Source: Pseudomonas saxonica (GTDB lineage Bacteria; Pseudomonadota; Gammaproteobacteria; Pseudomonadales; Pseudomonadaceae). From it: 64,000 nt of DNA. The notes beneath the pieces were generated by a model. It made no database searches and had not been told where the DNA came from. It saw only the letters and a program-made list of their open reading frames with translations. The stretch is from NCBI RefSeq assembly GCF_007858365.1, contig NZ_VFIO01000015.1:1-64000 (forward strand), in the 5' to 3' direction. Position numbers and translations under genes: made by a program. Below, piece by piece: positions 8,458-16,153 of the stretch (position 1 is the stretch's first letter; the number at the start of each line of letters is the position of its first letter).

Positions 8458-9092
8458 TATGCGGCCACCTTCACCAGCCTCACGCCGGCCATGCTGAACT
8501 CGGCGCCCAGGTCCGTGACAAGGGCGTCGAGATTTTCCCAATCCACTTTCAGCATCGAGATTGGGGCTTGGCCGAAGGCGACAGCCTTGATCAAAGCATC
8601 TAAGTCGTAGACGTCAGCCTGCATCGCTACAGTTTGAGTGGTTTGCGTTGCGGTGGGCTTCTGGGCTGCCTGTGATACCGGAGCGGCTCTGGTCGGGGCC
8701 GACGTCGCGACAGGTGCAGACTGAATTACAGGTTCGACGACGGCGGCGGCTTTGGCTTCATCCTCGATCCGTTGCAGCTCTTCGTTTCGAATCCTCGTCT
8801 GGGTGGCTTCTGCTGTCACTTGTTCGGCTTTCTGATGGTCAGCGATTCGCACCTTGATCAGCGCCACCAGATCGTCGTTGGCCTTCAAAATAAGCTGCTG
8901 GAGGTCATTGAACAAAAACGTGTGGTCTACGGCGAGTTCGCCATAGCTGGCAAGGTTGGCGCGAATGCTGTCACCGATCTGACTGGCGGCAATCTTGGCC
9001 CGTGCCAACTCCGAGTCGGCGGCGTCGCGCAGGCTGCTGATCGATTTCTTACCCTTGATGGCGCCGGCAAAGTCGGCATGAGCGGCCGGCAT
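8457..9092 (-). CDS. phage early coiled-coil protein, first gene of the leftward operon
   Basis: 211 residues. An N-terminal helical region (ADFAGAIKGKKSISSLRDAA) leads into a coiled coil (RIADHQKAEQVTAEATQTRI), an Ala/Pro/Thr-rich linker (residues ~120-155) and a C-terminal DLDALIKAVAFGQAPISMLK block. The architecture resembles DUF1351-like proteins of phage recombination regions. The start is uncertain and the protein may have lost N-terminal sequence. It is the first gene downstream of the left operator array, so it should be repressed in the lysogen. Confidence 0.65.
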   Translation of the reverse strand: MPAAHADFAGAIKGKKSISSLRDAADSELARAKIAASQIGDSIRANLASYGELAVDHTFLFNDLQQLILKANDDLVALIKVRIADHQKAEQVTAEATQTRIRNEELQRIEDEAKAAAVVEPVIQSAPVATSAPTRAAPVSQAAQKPTATQTTQTVAMQADVYDLDALIKAVAFGQAPISMLKVDWENLDALVTDLGAEFSMAGVRLVKVAA

Positions 9093-9268
9093 GCGGGCCT
9101 TACCGCCCAGCGCTCAGCGCCGACATGAGATCGAATCGCTGCGTACCGTTGCGCGGTACGTCCGCTGGCTATGCATCGGCCAGCTCGGCGTCCATCAGAT
9201 TGTTAAAGAGCGGCGAGCATCATTCGAGGCCCTTCGCAGCTTTGTGTGATCGTTGCGATGGGTTTAAT
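9093..9268. other. leader between left operators and first leftward gene
   Basis: No convincing gene. Read on the minus strand it contains CTCTTTAACAA and a perfect 7-bp stem-loop (CGTACCG/CGGTACG, 9142-9160) just upstream of the first leftward gene. As leader RNA of the left promoter, the hairpin could act in attenuation or antitermination like a nut site. That is inference only. Confidence 0.35.
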
Positions 9269-9328
9269 TTAGCTTTGCGCTAAAGATTGGTCAATAGCCA
9301 TCAGCTAAATTTATTAGCTTTAAGGTAA
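9269..9328. promoter_or_regulatory. left operator array, three TTAGC-N5-GCTAA sites
   Basis: Site 1: TTAGCTTTGCGCTAA (9269-9283), perfect. Site 2: ATAGCCATCAGCTAA (9294-9308), one mismatch. Site 3: TTAGCTTTAAGGTAA (9314-9328), one mismatch. Centre spacings are 25 and 20 bp. The same consensus occurs beside the repressor gene (12474-12537). This matches a lambda-like OL controlling the leftward operon and possibly the rightward DUF1654 gene. Confidence 0.8.
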
Positions 9329-9454
9329 AGATATTATTTGGGAGATCTGAAGAGGGGTTTAAGCGATTCTCATTTGAATCTCTTTGCGCTGGCCTTAGCA
9401 GTGAGATATGATTTTCTGGTGCTGTATGGATAAACAGTTGTTTCGAGGTTTTAC

Positions 9455-9769
9455 ATGGCTATTCAGCAGATAAAAAAAGAAGAAAATGGAGTGGTGATGT
9501 CAGGTGTTGAGCGTTTGAGTCTGCGTGTTTCCGAGATGATCAATCACCCAATCGCGCAGCTTCAGCGCTGGGTAACAATTCATCGATTGGACACGGATGG
9601 GGATCGGGAGTGGGAAGAGGTTCTGGGGGTCATCGCGGAGACAGACGAGCTTGAGCTAACGCTCAACGATGATGGCAGTGTCACGGTGAGATGGGAGAGG
9701 CAAGAAGTGGAGGGCCTGGATACGGGAGAGTCCATGTTTTATCTGGAAGAAGAACCGTCACCTTTCTGA
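9455..9769 (+). CDS. DUF1654 family protein
   Basis: 104 residues. ERLSLRVSEMINHPIAQLQR, WVTIHRLDTDGDREWEEVLG and LTLNDDGSVTVRWER match the DUF1654 family found in Pseudomonas chromosomes and phages. ATG 9497 (MSGVERLSLRV) is an alternative start nearer the conserved region. No catalytic motif; function unknown. It sits just right of the left operators in the immunity region, where lambda carries its N/rex functions. Confidence 0.75.
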   Translation: MAIQQIKKEENGVVMSGVERLSLRVSEMINHPIAQLQRWVTIHRLDTDGDREWEEVLGVIAETDELELTLNDDGSVTVRWERQEVEGLDTGESMFYLEEEPSPF

Positions 9770-9780
9770 TACGCAAAAGA

Positions 9781-9801
9781 AAGCCCGCACGTGGCGGGCT
9801 T
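9781..9801 (-). terminator. intrinsic terminator
   Basis: AAGCCCGC-ACGTG-GCGGGCTT stem. On the minus strand it is followed by a T-rich run (TTTCTTTT), so it ends transcription of the zinc-ribbon gene at 9829-10374; it may also work weakly in the other direction for the DUF1654 gene. Confidence 0.7.
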
Positions 9802-9828
9802 CAGTCTCAATTGTGCAATCTGGCTAAA

Positions 9829-10374
9829 TTAGCTTTTGTAGGAAAGTTCGCCAAATAGGGAATGGTTGATCCTGATTTCCTTCAACACCTCTACGGCTTC
9901 CTTTTTTTCTTTATAGGGGCCGATAACAACTACTGCCCCGTCAGGGCTTTCGCAGGGCCAGCCGTCGTCGCTCACGATTTTCTGTGTCGCATTAAACTCC
10001 ATACCGGGCCTGCAAGGTATGCGAACTGTCCAGCCCTCAGAGGGAGTCACCCGAAGAGTTTGTTCAACATCAGAGCCACAGTGCTTACATTTTACTGCCG
10101 CGTTCTTGATAGTTTCAGCGCAAAAAGGGCAGGGTCGGGCATCCATCTCGGCTGGGGTTGATGCGGGTGAGGCAGATATCTTTCCGCCAAAAATCAGCAT
10201 TATTAGGCCTGCCAGGGCAATCATCCCGCCCACTATTGTGTGTACTTGGCGGTCAGCCATAAGCCCGAGGTTATTTACCCTGCCCATGCCTGTAGAGACT
10301 GATACGTCCATGCTCAGCGCAAATATCACCCAGCTCACACCCACTACCAAGGCAAAAATCCCCAATCCCTTCAT
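9829..10374 (-). CDS. membrane-anchored zinc-ribbon protein
   Basis: 181 residues. Two N-terminal membrane segments (GLGIFALVVGVSWVIFALSM and IVGGMIALAGLIMLIFGG) are followed by a cytoplasmic zinc ribbon CPFCAE-x7-CKHCG (residues ~82-98) and an SPOR-like C-terminal part (VVVIGPYKEKKEAVEVLKEI). It lies between the left operators and the repressor, the position of rexA/rexB in lambda, so an exclusion or immunity-associated role is possible. Function not established. Confidence 0.65.
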   Translation of the reverse strand: MKGLGIFALVVGVSWVIFALSMDVSVSTGMGRVNNLGLMADRQVHTIVGGMIALAGLIMLIFGGKISASPASTPAEMDARPCPFCAETIKNAAVKCKHCGSDVEQTLRVTPSEGWTVRIPCRPGMEFNATQKIVSDDGWPCESPDGAVVVIGPYKEKKEAVEVLKEIRINHSLFGELSYKS

Positions 10375-10511
10375 GTAACTGCCTCTCTAAGTTAAGCCAG
10401 AACTTTACCATTCGTGGCGTGCGGCCACCATTGAAGGTAAGGCTTTAAGTATTGCGACCGAGATTCACCAGCTCTGGTAAAGTCACATTGCCATTACAAA
10501 GGGAAAAAATC

Positions 10512-11117
10512 ATGAAGGGAATAGCCATTCTAGTCTTCGCAGCCGCGATGCTCAGTGGGTGTGCGGGATCCGTATGGAAAGCTACCGGTACGACAGATGA
10601 ATTCACCGACAAGACCACCATGATGGTCACCACCGAGAATTACACGGCTGGCAGCTCTATCATTACCAGCTCGCTTAAGTTCTATCCGGTCGTTCGAAAG
10701 GAGGGTGGGGAGATCTACGTGGGCCTAATGTCGGGCGGGAGATTTAAGATTCCTGTTGGAACCGTTCAAATTCGGATCGACCAGAATGAGGCGTGGACAA
10801 TTACGCCGCAGGAGACGCCAGTTGGGTTAATTCCCGCTTCACCAGAACTGACGTTAGGGTTGCCTGCGGAACAGGCTGAGCTGATTAAAAAGACCCAAGC
10901 TCAAGCGATGGAGAATGTCTACAAAATGATGAGCCCCTATACAGTGACCGGTGGGGACAAAGCAAAGTCAATCTTGCGGCAGATGCTTGCAGCGCGGGTT
11001 CTAAAGTTCCGGACTGTTGGCTTCAACCAAGCTGGATCCACCACTGGCGAGGTCGTGCTGGATGATTCGCTCGCCCAATCACTCAAGCTGATCGGTATTG
11101 ACCCCAATGCGCTGTAG
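10512..11117 (+). CDS. immunity-region lipoprotein
   Basis: 201 residues from ATG 10512 (AAAGGG upstream). Signal peptide MKGIAILVFAAAMLSGC ends in lipobox LSGC, so the Cys at residue 17 would be lipidated. The mature domain contains TTDEFTDKTTMMVTTENYTA and a helical C-terminus. A promoter-like CTGGTAAAGTC lies ~35 bp upstream, similar to motifs before two other cargo genes (39203, 40115). Probably expressed from the lysogen; envelope-modifying or exclusion function is possible but unproven. Confidence 0.7.
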   Translation: MKGIAILVFAAAMLSGCAGSVWKATGTTDEFTDKTTMMVTTENYTAGSSIITSSLKFYPVVRKEGGEIYVGLMSGGRFKIPVGTVQIRIDQNEAWTITPQETPVGLIPASPELTLGLPAEQAELIKKTQAQAMENVYKMMSPYTVTGGDKAKSILRQMLAARVLKFRTVGFNQAGSTTGEVVLDDSLAQSLKLIGIDPNAL

Positions 11118-11145
11118 GTTAAACGGCGAAGGCTAGATACTAGAA

Positions 11146-11164
11146 GCCCGGCACTGGGCCGGGC
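11146..11164. terminator. GC-rich stem-loop after the lipoprotein gene
   Basis: GCCCGGCACTGGGCCGGGC folds into a short hairpin 30 bp after the lipoprotein stop, between convergent genes. There is no T-tract on either side, so intrinsic termination would be weak. Confidence 0.35.
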
Positions 11165-11198
11165 AGATGTAGTTAGAGTTGCGGGGATAGCTGGGCAA

Positions 11199-11354
11199 TT
11201 ACATTATCGCCAGCTCATAAGAGTCAACAATCCTCTGCGCGAGTCTGCTCGGAACGGTACAAGACGGCTCAAGGTTGAAAGCAACGTACTTCAGGCCGTG
11301 CCGTAGCTCTTGCGTTGCCTTACTTAATAGAGCCCCACGATTGCCCCTGTTCAC
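11199..11354 (-). CDS. small protein translationally coupled to its upstream neighbour
   Basis: 51 residues starting at GTG 11354 and ending at TAA 11199. The GTG overlaps the preceding gene's TGA (GTGA) and is preceded by GGAAG inside that gene, classic coupling. The peptide contains LLSKATQELRHGLKYVAFNL and RLAQRIVDSYELAIM and is helical and basic. No family recognised. The non-ATG start makes it easy to miss. Confidence 0.55.
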   Translation of the reverse strand: MNRGNRGALLSKATQELRHGLKYVAFNLEPSCTVPSRLAQRIVDSYELAIM

Positions 11355-11557
11355 TGCCGCTTCCAGACCGAATCAACCTTTGCGCAAATCCACATTAAAG
11401 AACGATCACACATATTCGCCGAATCCAGTAGCTGTTGAGCCTCTTGGTGCCTGTCCTCCTGAATCAGGTGCCACGCTTTAACGCGCATCTTGTGACCGTG
11501 GTCATAAAGTTTTTCGGATGCTCTCGCTATACCCTCGGTACCAGAAGGTTTTTGCAT
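11351..11557 (-). CDS. small phage protein, function unknown
   Basis: 68 residues preceded by AGGAG. The sequence SEKLYDHGHKMRVKAWHLIQ followed by RHQEAQQLLDSANMCDRSLM looks like a single helical hairpin. It is co-directional with and downstream of the repressor gene (50 bp gap) and so probably lysogenically expressed with it, together with the coupled 51-residue gene. Confidence 0.6.
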   Translation of the reverse strand: MQKPSGTEGIARASEKLYDHGHKMRVKAWHLIQEDRHQEAQQLLDSANMCDRSLMWICAKVDSVWKRQ

Positions 11558-11607
11558 GGGGAGGTCTCCTACGTATTCACAACGAAAAGTCGCAGCCCAG
11601 CGGTGGG

Positions 11608-12453
11608 CTAAACCAGGTTGGCGTTCCAGACGAGAAGGACTCGGGCTTGAATGTATGTCTCATCCTTTCGAATTTTGCGCGTGCCATGCTTGTCGTTGTC
11701 CGAGATCATTTCAAAGTGCTCCTCATCGATGATCTGCAGGCGCTTGATGTAAAGGTGCCCCTGCCAAGAAAACAGATAAATGCCATCCCCGGAAAACTCG
11801 CGGATCGTTACGTCTACAAGCAGCGGGTCACGGTGTTTAATCGTCGGAGCCATTGACTGCCCCCAACCTGTCACCATTTTCAGATGGAAGTGTTCTTTGA
11901 ACTCAACACCCATTTCGCGCAGGTGCTTGGGGCTAACCCTTACGTCCTGAAGCATTTCAGGGTAGTCATGAGGCACTTCTCCGCCTCCCATGGCACCTCG
12001 GACGTCATAGTGGGCAATCCACACTTCGTCCCCAACTTGACCCGGCTGGAAAAAGTCCACGTCGAGTACATTACTGGACCCATCTGCCGCCGCAACGATG
12101 CGGTCTCGGACTTCGCTCGAAAGCCCCTTAACCCTGGCAAGCATAAGCTTCACCTGATCAGCGGCTGTTTGAGCCGGCAGTGTCTCTTTGCCCGGCAACT
12201 CGCTTTCGGAGATTTCTGACGGCGGGTGGTTGCCTGTCGCATCGAGCGGCAATGAATCAAACCATCCCCTAGGTAGACCTTCAATAGTCTCTATTCGGCG
12301 CGCGACCTCATCGCCCAAATTCTTGGCGGTCTTATCCGACAAAATCTGACTGAGATGCGCAGGCGCCATCCCCCAGCGTTCAGCGCATGCGCCTTTCTTC
12401 TGGCTGCCGATCAGGCGGATCAATTGCTGCTTGCGAATCGCATAAATATCCAT
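11608..12453 (-). CDS. cI: CI-like phage repressor (XRE + S24 peptidase)
   Basis: 281 residues from ATG 12453. The frame extends to ATG 12498, but an exact operator (12474-12488) lies within that extension, so the internal start is preferred. The N-terminal helix-turn-helix is ECAERWGMAPAHLSQILSDK-like (residues ~20-50). A linker follows, then an S24/LexA-type domain with GWGQSMAPTI (Ser nucleophile) and LYIKRLQI (Lys). RecA-stimulated self-cleavage would induce the prophage. It should bind TTAGC-N5-GCTAA sites on both sides of the immunity region. Confidence 0.9.
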   Translation of the reverse strand: MDIYAIRKQQLIRLIGSQKKGACAERWGMAPAHLSQILSDKTAKNLGDEVARRIETIEGLPRGWFDSLPLDATGNHPPSEISESELPGKETLPAQTAADQVKLMLARVKGLSSEVRDRIVAAADGSSNVLDVDFFQPGQVGDEVWIAHYDVRGAMGGGEVPHDYPEMLQDVRVSPKHLREMGVEFKEHFHLKMVTGWGQSMAPTIKHRDPLLVDVTIREFSGDGIYLFSWQGHLYIKRLQIIDEEHFEMISDNDKHGTRKIRKDETYIQARVLLVWNANLV

Positions 12454-12473
12454 GCGAGCAAGAATGCCAGCGT

Positions 12474-12537
12474 TTAGCTCAATGCTAAATGTGCTCAAAG
12501 CTAAATATTCCTTGATTCAATGTTAGCTATAAGCTAA
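12474..12537. promoter_or_regulatory. right operator array between repressor and Cro-like gene
   Basis: Perfect sites TTAGCTCAATGCTAA (12474-12488) and TTAGCTATAAGCTAA (12523-12537) flank a degenerate site TGTGCTCAAAGCTAA (12490-12504). The layout mirrors lambda OR: divergent cI and cro with three operators between them. Sharing the motif with 9269-9328 makes the assignment strong without knowing the protein-DNA contacts. Confidence 0.85.
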
Positions 12538-12565
12538 ATTTCGCTCATGTGTAAGGAGAGCTCCA

Positions 12566-12802
12566 ATGAATGACCATCTGCGTGACTGGCTAGCCAGTGC
12601 ACCCAATGACCGGCGCAAGGCTGTGGCGGACGCCGCAAAGACTACGGTTGGACACCTTTGGCAGTTGGCAGGTGGTCACCGAAAAGCATCGGCCGAGCTT
12701 GCAGATCGCTTGCAAGACGCTTCGGGCGGCGAGATCACCATCGCAGGTCTTCGCCCGGATCTTCTCTGTTTGGCTCGCAAAGTTCTGCGCGGCGCCGCGT
12801 GA
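12566..12802 (+). CDS. Cro-like / YdaS-type repressor
   Basis: 78 residues, RBS AAGGAG. The compact helix-turn-helix protein (RKAVADAAKTTVGHLWQLAG and ASAELADRLQDASGGEITIA) fits the YdaS/Cro group. It is the first gene of the rightward operon and lies divergent to cI across three shared operators, so it is the expected lytic-phase repressor. Confidence 0.75.
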   Translation: MNDHLRDWLASAPNDRRKAVADAAKTTVGHLWQLAGGHRKASAELADRLQDASGGEITIAGLRPDLLCLARKVLRGAA

Positions 12803-12850
12803 TAACCGATTCGCCGATCGATGAAGCCAGATTAGAAGAGAGCAGTCCTC

Positions 12851-13468
12851 ATGCACACGTCCAGTTCCAGACACACAACGCAAACCCGTGATCAGGTACT
12901 GGTCGCTCACGCGGCAAATCAGATTGCCCGCACCCACTTGAGCCAGGACGACTTCGCTCAAGCACTAAGCCGCGAACTGCATTTGGCTTGCTCAGGGAAG
13001 GCGGGCAGCAAGGATGTACCTGACTTCAATGATCCAAAGTTGACCAGTGATGCCAGTGAGTTTGTGAAAGCCACAGGCCGCTGGTTACGACGGGTACACC
13101 GCTGGATTTCTGGCGAATCCGAGTTTCCCTCTTGGCTCGAAGAAGCTTGGGTGAGTGCTCTCGAACCTGAATACCGGGATCAGTGCATCAACGAACTGGC
13201 CAGCCGCCACGGATTGGTGGGAGCTCGTTTATTGCTGACAGCGGGATGCGCTAACAAGAGCTACGGGGCCTTGATCCGCGTGTTCGGTGAGTTGATCGCA
13301 ACCGGAAGTGAAATTTTTGACGATCAAATCATGGGCGCCGAAGACATGCCGCATTTGCCCGAGTTTGTGAGGGAGTGCCGTCAAGCCATGTCGCGTCTGA
13401 GCGAGCTTGAGGACAAGGCGACCACGCTTATCAGCGAGGCCCAGCCACCCTTGAGATCAATCGCCTGA
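12851..13468 (+). CDS. early regulatory protein, CII/YmfL position
   Basis: 205 residues, no signal or membrane segment. It has a helical N-terminus (RDQVLVAHAANQIARTHLSQ), a central WLRRVHRWISGESEFPSWLE block and a C-terminal coiled helix. It follows the Cro-like gene, where lambdoid phages carry CII or YmfL-type regulators. I cannot see a clear helix-turn-helix, so regulator status is positional. Confidence 0.55.
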   Translation: MHTSSSRHTTQTRDQVLVAHAANQIARTHLSQDDFAQALSRELHLACSGKAGSKDVPDFNDPKLTSDASEFVKATGRWLRRVHRWISGESEFPSWLEEAWVSALEPEYRDQCINELASRHGLVGARLLLTAGCANKSYGALIRVFGELIATGSEIFDDQIMGAEDMPHLPEFVRECRQAMSRLSELEDKATTLISEAQPPLRSIA

Positions 13469-13483
13469 ATGACAGCCACAAAA

Positions 13484-13504
13484 AAGCCGACGGTCGAGGT
13501 CGGC
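13484..13504 (+). terminator. stem-loop after the YmfL-position gene
   Basis: AGCCGAC/GTCGGCT stem with a 7-base loop, followed by CATTCATTAAC without a strong T-tract. It separates the first two early genes from the antirepressor and may be a tR1-like partial terminator overcome by antitermination. Confidence 0.45.
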
Positions 13505-13535
13505 TCATTCATTAACACTTTGTGAGGCCGATTAT

Positions 13536-14384
13536 ATGCAAACCCAGCCACATATCAATACTCACTCAGGTGTCGCGACACGTTTTGCGAATACCGAAAA
13601 CGTGTCACGCAATTCCTCAGTGATTCCTTTCGATTTTAATGGCGCCGCCATTCGTGTCATCACCGACACACTTGGCGATCCTTGGTTTGTCGCGCGCGAT
13701 GTTGCCGATGCACTGGGATATTCCAAGCCAGAGAACGCTATTGCCCGCCACTGCAAGGCTGCGACCACTACCCCGAAACAGGGGGGTGGTTTCATGACCA
13801 TCATCCCGGAGCGCGATTTGTACCGCTTAGTGATGAAGTCCAAGCTTCCCGCCGCTGAGCATTTTGAAGAGTGGGTGGTGGGTCAAGTCCTGCCGACCAT
13901 TCGGAAGACTGGCAGGTACTCTCCTCAAGGTCCGGACAACTCCAAGATTATTGGTGAATTGGCCATCCTGAAATGCTTCGACCGACTGCTCAAGCCAGCG
14001 CCCTCTAGCAAAATGATGATGTTGGCCCAGATTGCTGCCAACAACGGACTGGACGCCAAGTTTCTCCCTGGCTACGCGGTGGATGCCGCATCTGATGCCA
14101 GCGGCGGCAGCTCAATGCCGACCAAATCTATAACCGCACTCATCAAAGAAAAAGGAATCAGCAGCACAGCAGCGGCTTTCAATCGTCTACTGGCTGCTCA
14201 CGGCTTCCTGAAAACGCTGACCCGAGTCAACTCAAAGCGTGAAATCGTCGAGTTTTGGGGTGTCACCGACAAAGGCCTGAAGTACGGCAAGAACCTTACC
14301 AGCCCTCAATGCCCCCGTGAAACCCAGCCTCATTGGTACGTGGACCGCTTCATTGAGTTGGCTGCACTGGTCGGGAAGGCCTGA
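13536..14384 (+). CDS. ant: BRO-N family phage antirepressor
   Basis: 282 residues, RBS GAGG. The BRO-N domain covers residues ~25-130, with WFVARDVADALGYSKPENAI, IIPERDLYRLVMKSKLPAAE and FEEWVVGQVLPTIRKTGRY. The C-terminal ~130 residues (KSITALIKEKGISSTAAAFN, YGKNLTSPQ) form an Ant/KilAC-like DNA-binding module. Such proteins antagonise the repressor or regulate lytic genes. The 5' coding region contains an inverted repeat (13577-13606) absent from most homologues I know. Confidence 0.85.
   Translation: MQTQPHINTHSGVATRFANTENVSRNSSVIPFDFNGAAIRVITDTLGDPWFVARDVADALGYSKPENAIARHCKAATTTPKQGGGFMTIIPERDLYRLVMKSKLPAAEHFEEWVVGQVLPTIRKTGRYSPQGPDNSKIIGELAILKCFDRLLKPAPSSKMMMLAQIAANNGLDAKFLPGYAVDAASDASGGSSMPTKSITALIKEKGISSTAAAFNRLLAAHGFLKTLTRVNSKREIVEFWGVTDKGLKYGKNLTSPQCPRETQPHWYVDRFIELAALVGKA
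13577..13606. repeat. GACACGTTTT inverted repeat in the antirepressor start
   Basis: GACACGTTTT (13577-13586) and AAAACGTGTC (13597-13606) form a perfect 10-bp inverted repeat with a 10-base centre. A separate TGTCGCGACA palindrome overlaps its left side. The motif CGCGACACGTTTT is also in the stem-loop at 7660-7698. Could be a protein-binding site or an inserted mobile palindrome that adds codons to the N-terminus. Confidence 0.55.
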
Positions 14385-14385
14385 C

Positions 14386-15360
14386 ATGCAGTACACGATC
14401 ACCATCAACCAGCCGAAGGCACTGGAGTGGGGCTTGAATGCACAGCAAACCCTGCTGTTTGCGTTTGTCTATGAATGCCCAAGCTGGGCCAATCCGATCA
14501 AGACCGACACGGGGATCTACTTTGCCTTGAGTAAGGCCAAAATCGTTGACGAACTGCCACTGCTCACCGACAAGCCCGACACCGCTTACCGTCTTCTCAA
14601 GGCATTGCGTGATGCGGGTCTTATCGATTTATCCAGCACTTCCAGCATCACTTTGGTTCGGCTTACTGAGAAGGCCAAAGAGTGGAATCGAAAAATTGAC
14701 GGGTCGGAAAAATATCCGACCTCAGATGCTATCGATGGTCGGATAAAAATCCGATCTACCACGGATAAAAATCCGAGCAAGGTCGGAAATAAATCCGAGT
14801 CAGGGTCGGATAAATTTCCGATAAATCAGGGTACCAATAATCAGGATATCAGTCAGGTAACCAGTAATCAGGCTTTGCCGGACGGCTCGGGCAAGCCGAA
14901 CCGATCTGGCCTGAAACTGGTCATTGATCATTCCGAAGCCCCGCGGGTTGAAATCCCAGCGGACATGCCGGGGCCAAAAGACCAAACCTGCAAAACCTTC
15001 AAGGCATGGGCGAATTACGCCATGGCGTATCGCAAGCGCTACAGCGTCTGGCCGGTCTGGAACGCCAAGGTTGGCGGGCAACTTGGTCAACTGGTCGACC
15101 GCCTTGGGGCCGATGTCGCTCACCACGTCGCAGCTCACTACCTGAAAAACAGCGATGCAGGCGTTGTGCGCAAGTGCCACAGCCTCAACGAGCTGCTGGC
15201 CAATGCCGAGAGCTACCACACCCAATGGGTCACTAACCGCCAGATGAATGCGACCACCGCGAATCAAATCGAGCGCAAACAAGCGAACCTGACTGCCGGC
15301 CAGGACGCGGCCCGTCGGATCATGAGTCGCGAAGGGAGGAAAACCAATGAATTCCTTTGA
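14386..15360 (+). CDS. phage replication initiator (lambda O-like)
   Basis: 324 residues from ATG 14386 (GGAAGG upstream, one base after ant). The N-terminal ~110 residues form a winged-helix replication domain (TINQPKALEWGLNAQQTLLF, TAYRLLKALRDAGLIDLS). The middle, residues ~105-150, is low-complexity and encoded by five iterons. The C-terminal ~110 residues (KTFKAWANYAMAYRKRYSVW) probably contact the helicase loader. Initiator plus internal iterons is the lambda O arrangement. It overlaps the next gene by 14 bp. Confidence 0.8.
   Translation: MQYTITINQPKALEWGLNAQQTLLFAFVYECPSWANPIKTDTGIYFALSKAKIVDELPLLTDKPDTAYRLLKALRDAGLIDLSSTSSITLVRLTEKAKEWNRKIDGSEKYPTSDAIDGRIKIRSTTDKNPSKVGNKSESGSDKFPINQGTNNQDISQVTSNQALPDGSGKPNRSGLKLVIDHSEAPRVEIPADMPGPKDQTCKTFKAWANYAMAYRKRYSVWPVWNAKVGGQLGQLVDRLGADVAHHVAAHYLKNSDAGVVRKCHSLNELLANAESYHTQWVTNRQMNATTANQIERKQANLTAGQDAARRIMSREGRKTNEFL
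14704..14821. repeat. five iterons, putative phage replication origin
   Basis: Five 16-bp palindromes of form TCGGA-W6-TCCGA start at 14704, 14739, 14761 (first base A), 14783 and 14806. W6 is entirely A/T in every copy (AAAATA, TAAAAA, TAAAAA, AATAAA, TAAATT). The last four are 22-23 bp apart, i.e. two helical turns on one DNA face. They lie inside the initiator gene and determine repeated S/D-K-N/F-P-S-type residues. Expected to bind the initiator dimer and nucleate replication. Confidence 0.85.
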
Positions 15361-16153
15361 GCGCATGACCCCCGAACAGGTCGCACAACTGGCCTTGGCC
15401 ATCACTGCGACTGCCGAGGTGCTCGGCCAATCGTTGACGGCCGATGCCGCCGAGATGATGGCTGATGACCTTGCCGATCACCCAGCGAGCACCATCGCCG
15501 GTGCGCTGAAGTCATGCCGCCGCGAGTTGAACGGAAAGTTGACCTTGGCTGCCATTCTTCAACGAGTTCAAGCCGCCGACGGGCGTCCGGGCAAGGATGA
15601 GGCGTGGGCCATTGCTATGACCACCAATGACGAATTTGAAACCATAGTACTGACCGACGAAATACATCTGGCCTTGGCCGCTGCAAAGCCTGTTCTCGAT
15701 GCGGGCGATAAGGTCGGCGCGCGCATGGCGTTCATCAGTGCTTATGAGCGATTCGTTGGGCAGGCCCGCGAGGAAGCTAAGCCAGTCAACTGGCATGTTT
15801 CGATCGGCTTCGACTCCAACCGCCGCATTCAGGCCGTCACTCGCGCTGTGCAGATGCAACGTATTCCCCGGGAGCGCGGCATGTTGTATTTGACTGATCT
15901 GGCACATGAAGCGGTCACTGAGGATGGGCGCGCTATTGCTGGGTTGCTGACGGGAACTCCTTGTCAACCTTCCGATAAAGTCCGCACCAAGCTGGAAGCG
16001 ATTCGCGCCGACCTGGATCTGAAACGCAAAGAGAAGGCTGCCGCCCGCGAGGCCGAGCGCTGTCGGGTCATTGCTGCACTGAACCTTCGTAAAACCACTC
16101 TGATCAGCCAAGCGGCTGCCATCCAATCCAAGGAGGCCGCCCGTGGCCGATGA
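15347..16153 (+). CDS. second replication protein (lambda P / helicase-loader position)
   Basis: 268 residues, RBS GGGAGG. Helical protein with MTPEQVAQLALAITATAEVL at the N-terminus, KLTLAAILQRVQAADGRPGK (the replication-P-like loader region), a long middle section and a basic coiled-coil C-terminus (KLEAIRADLDLKRKEKAAAR). It directly follows and overlaps the initiator, as lambda P follows O, so it probably recruits host DnaB. No ATPase motif is visible. Confidence 0.65.
   Translation: MNSFERMTPEQVAQLALAITATAEVLGQSLTADAAEMMADDLADHPASTIAGALKSCRRELNGKLTLAAILQRVQAADGRPGKDEAWAIAMTTNDEFETIVLTDEIHLALAAAKPVLDAGDKVGARMAFISAYERFVGQAREEAKPVNWHVSIGFDSNRRIQAVTRAVQMQRIPRERGMLYLTDLAHEAVTEDGRAIAGLLTGTPCQPSDKVRTKLEAIRADLDLKRKEKAAAREAERCRVIAALNLRKTTLISQAAAIQSKEAARGR

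Noticed and set aside
14704-14821. Regular repeats as a possible CRISPR array
   Set aside because: Units are 16-bp palindromes 22-23 bp apart inside a coding frame, with no unique ~30-bp spacers and no cas genes; iterons explain them.
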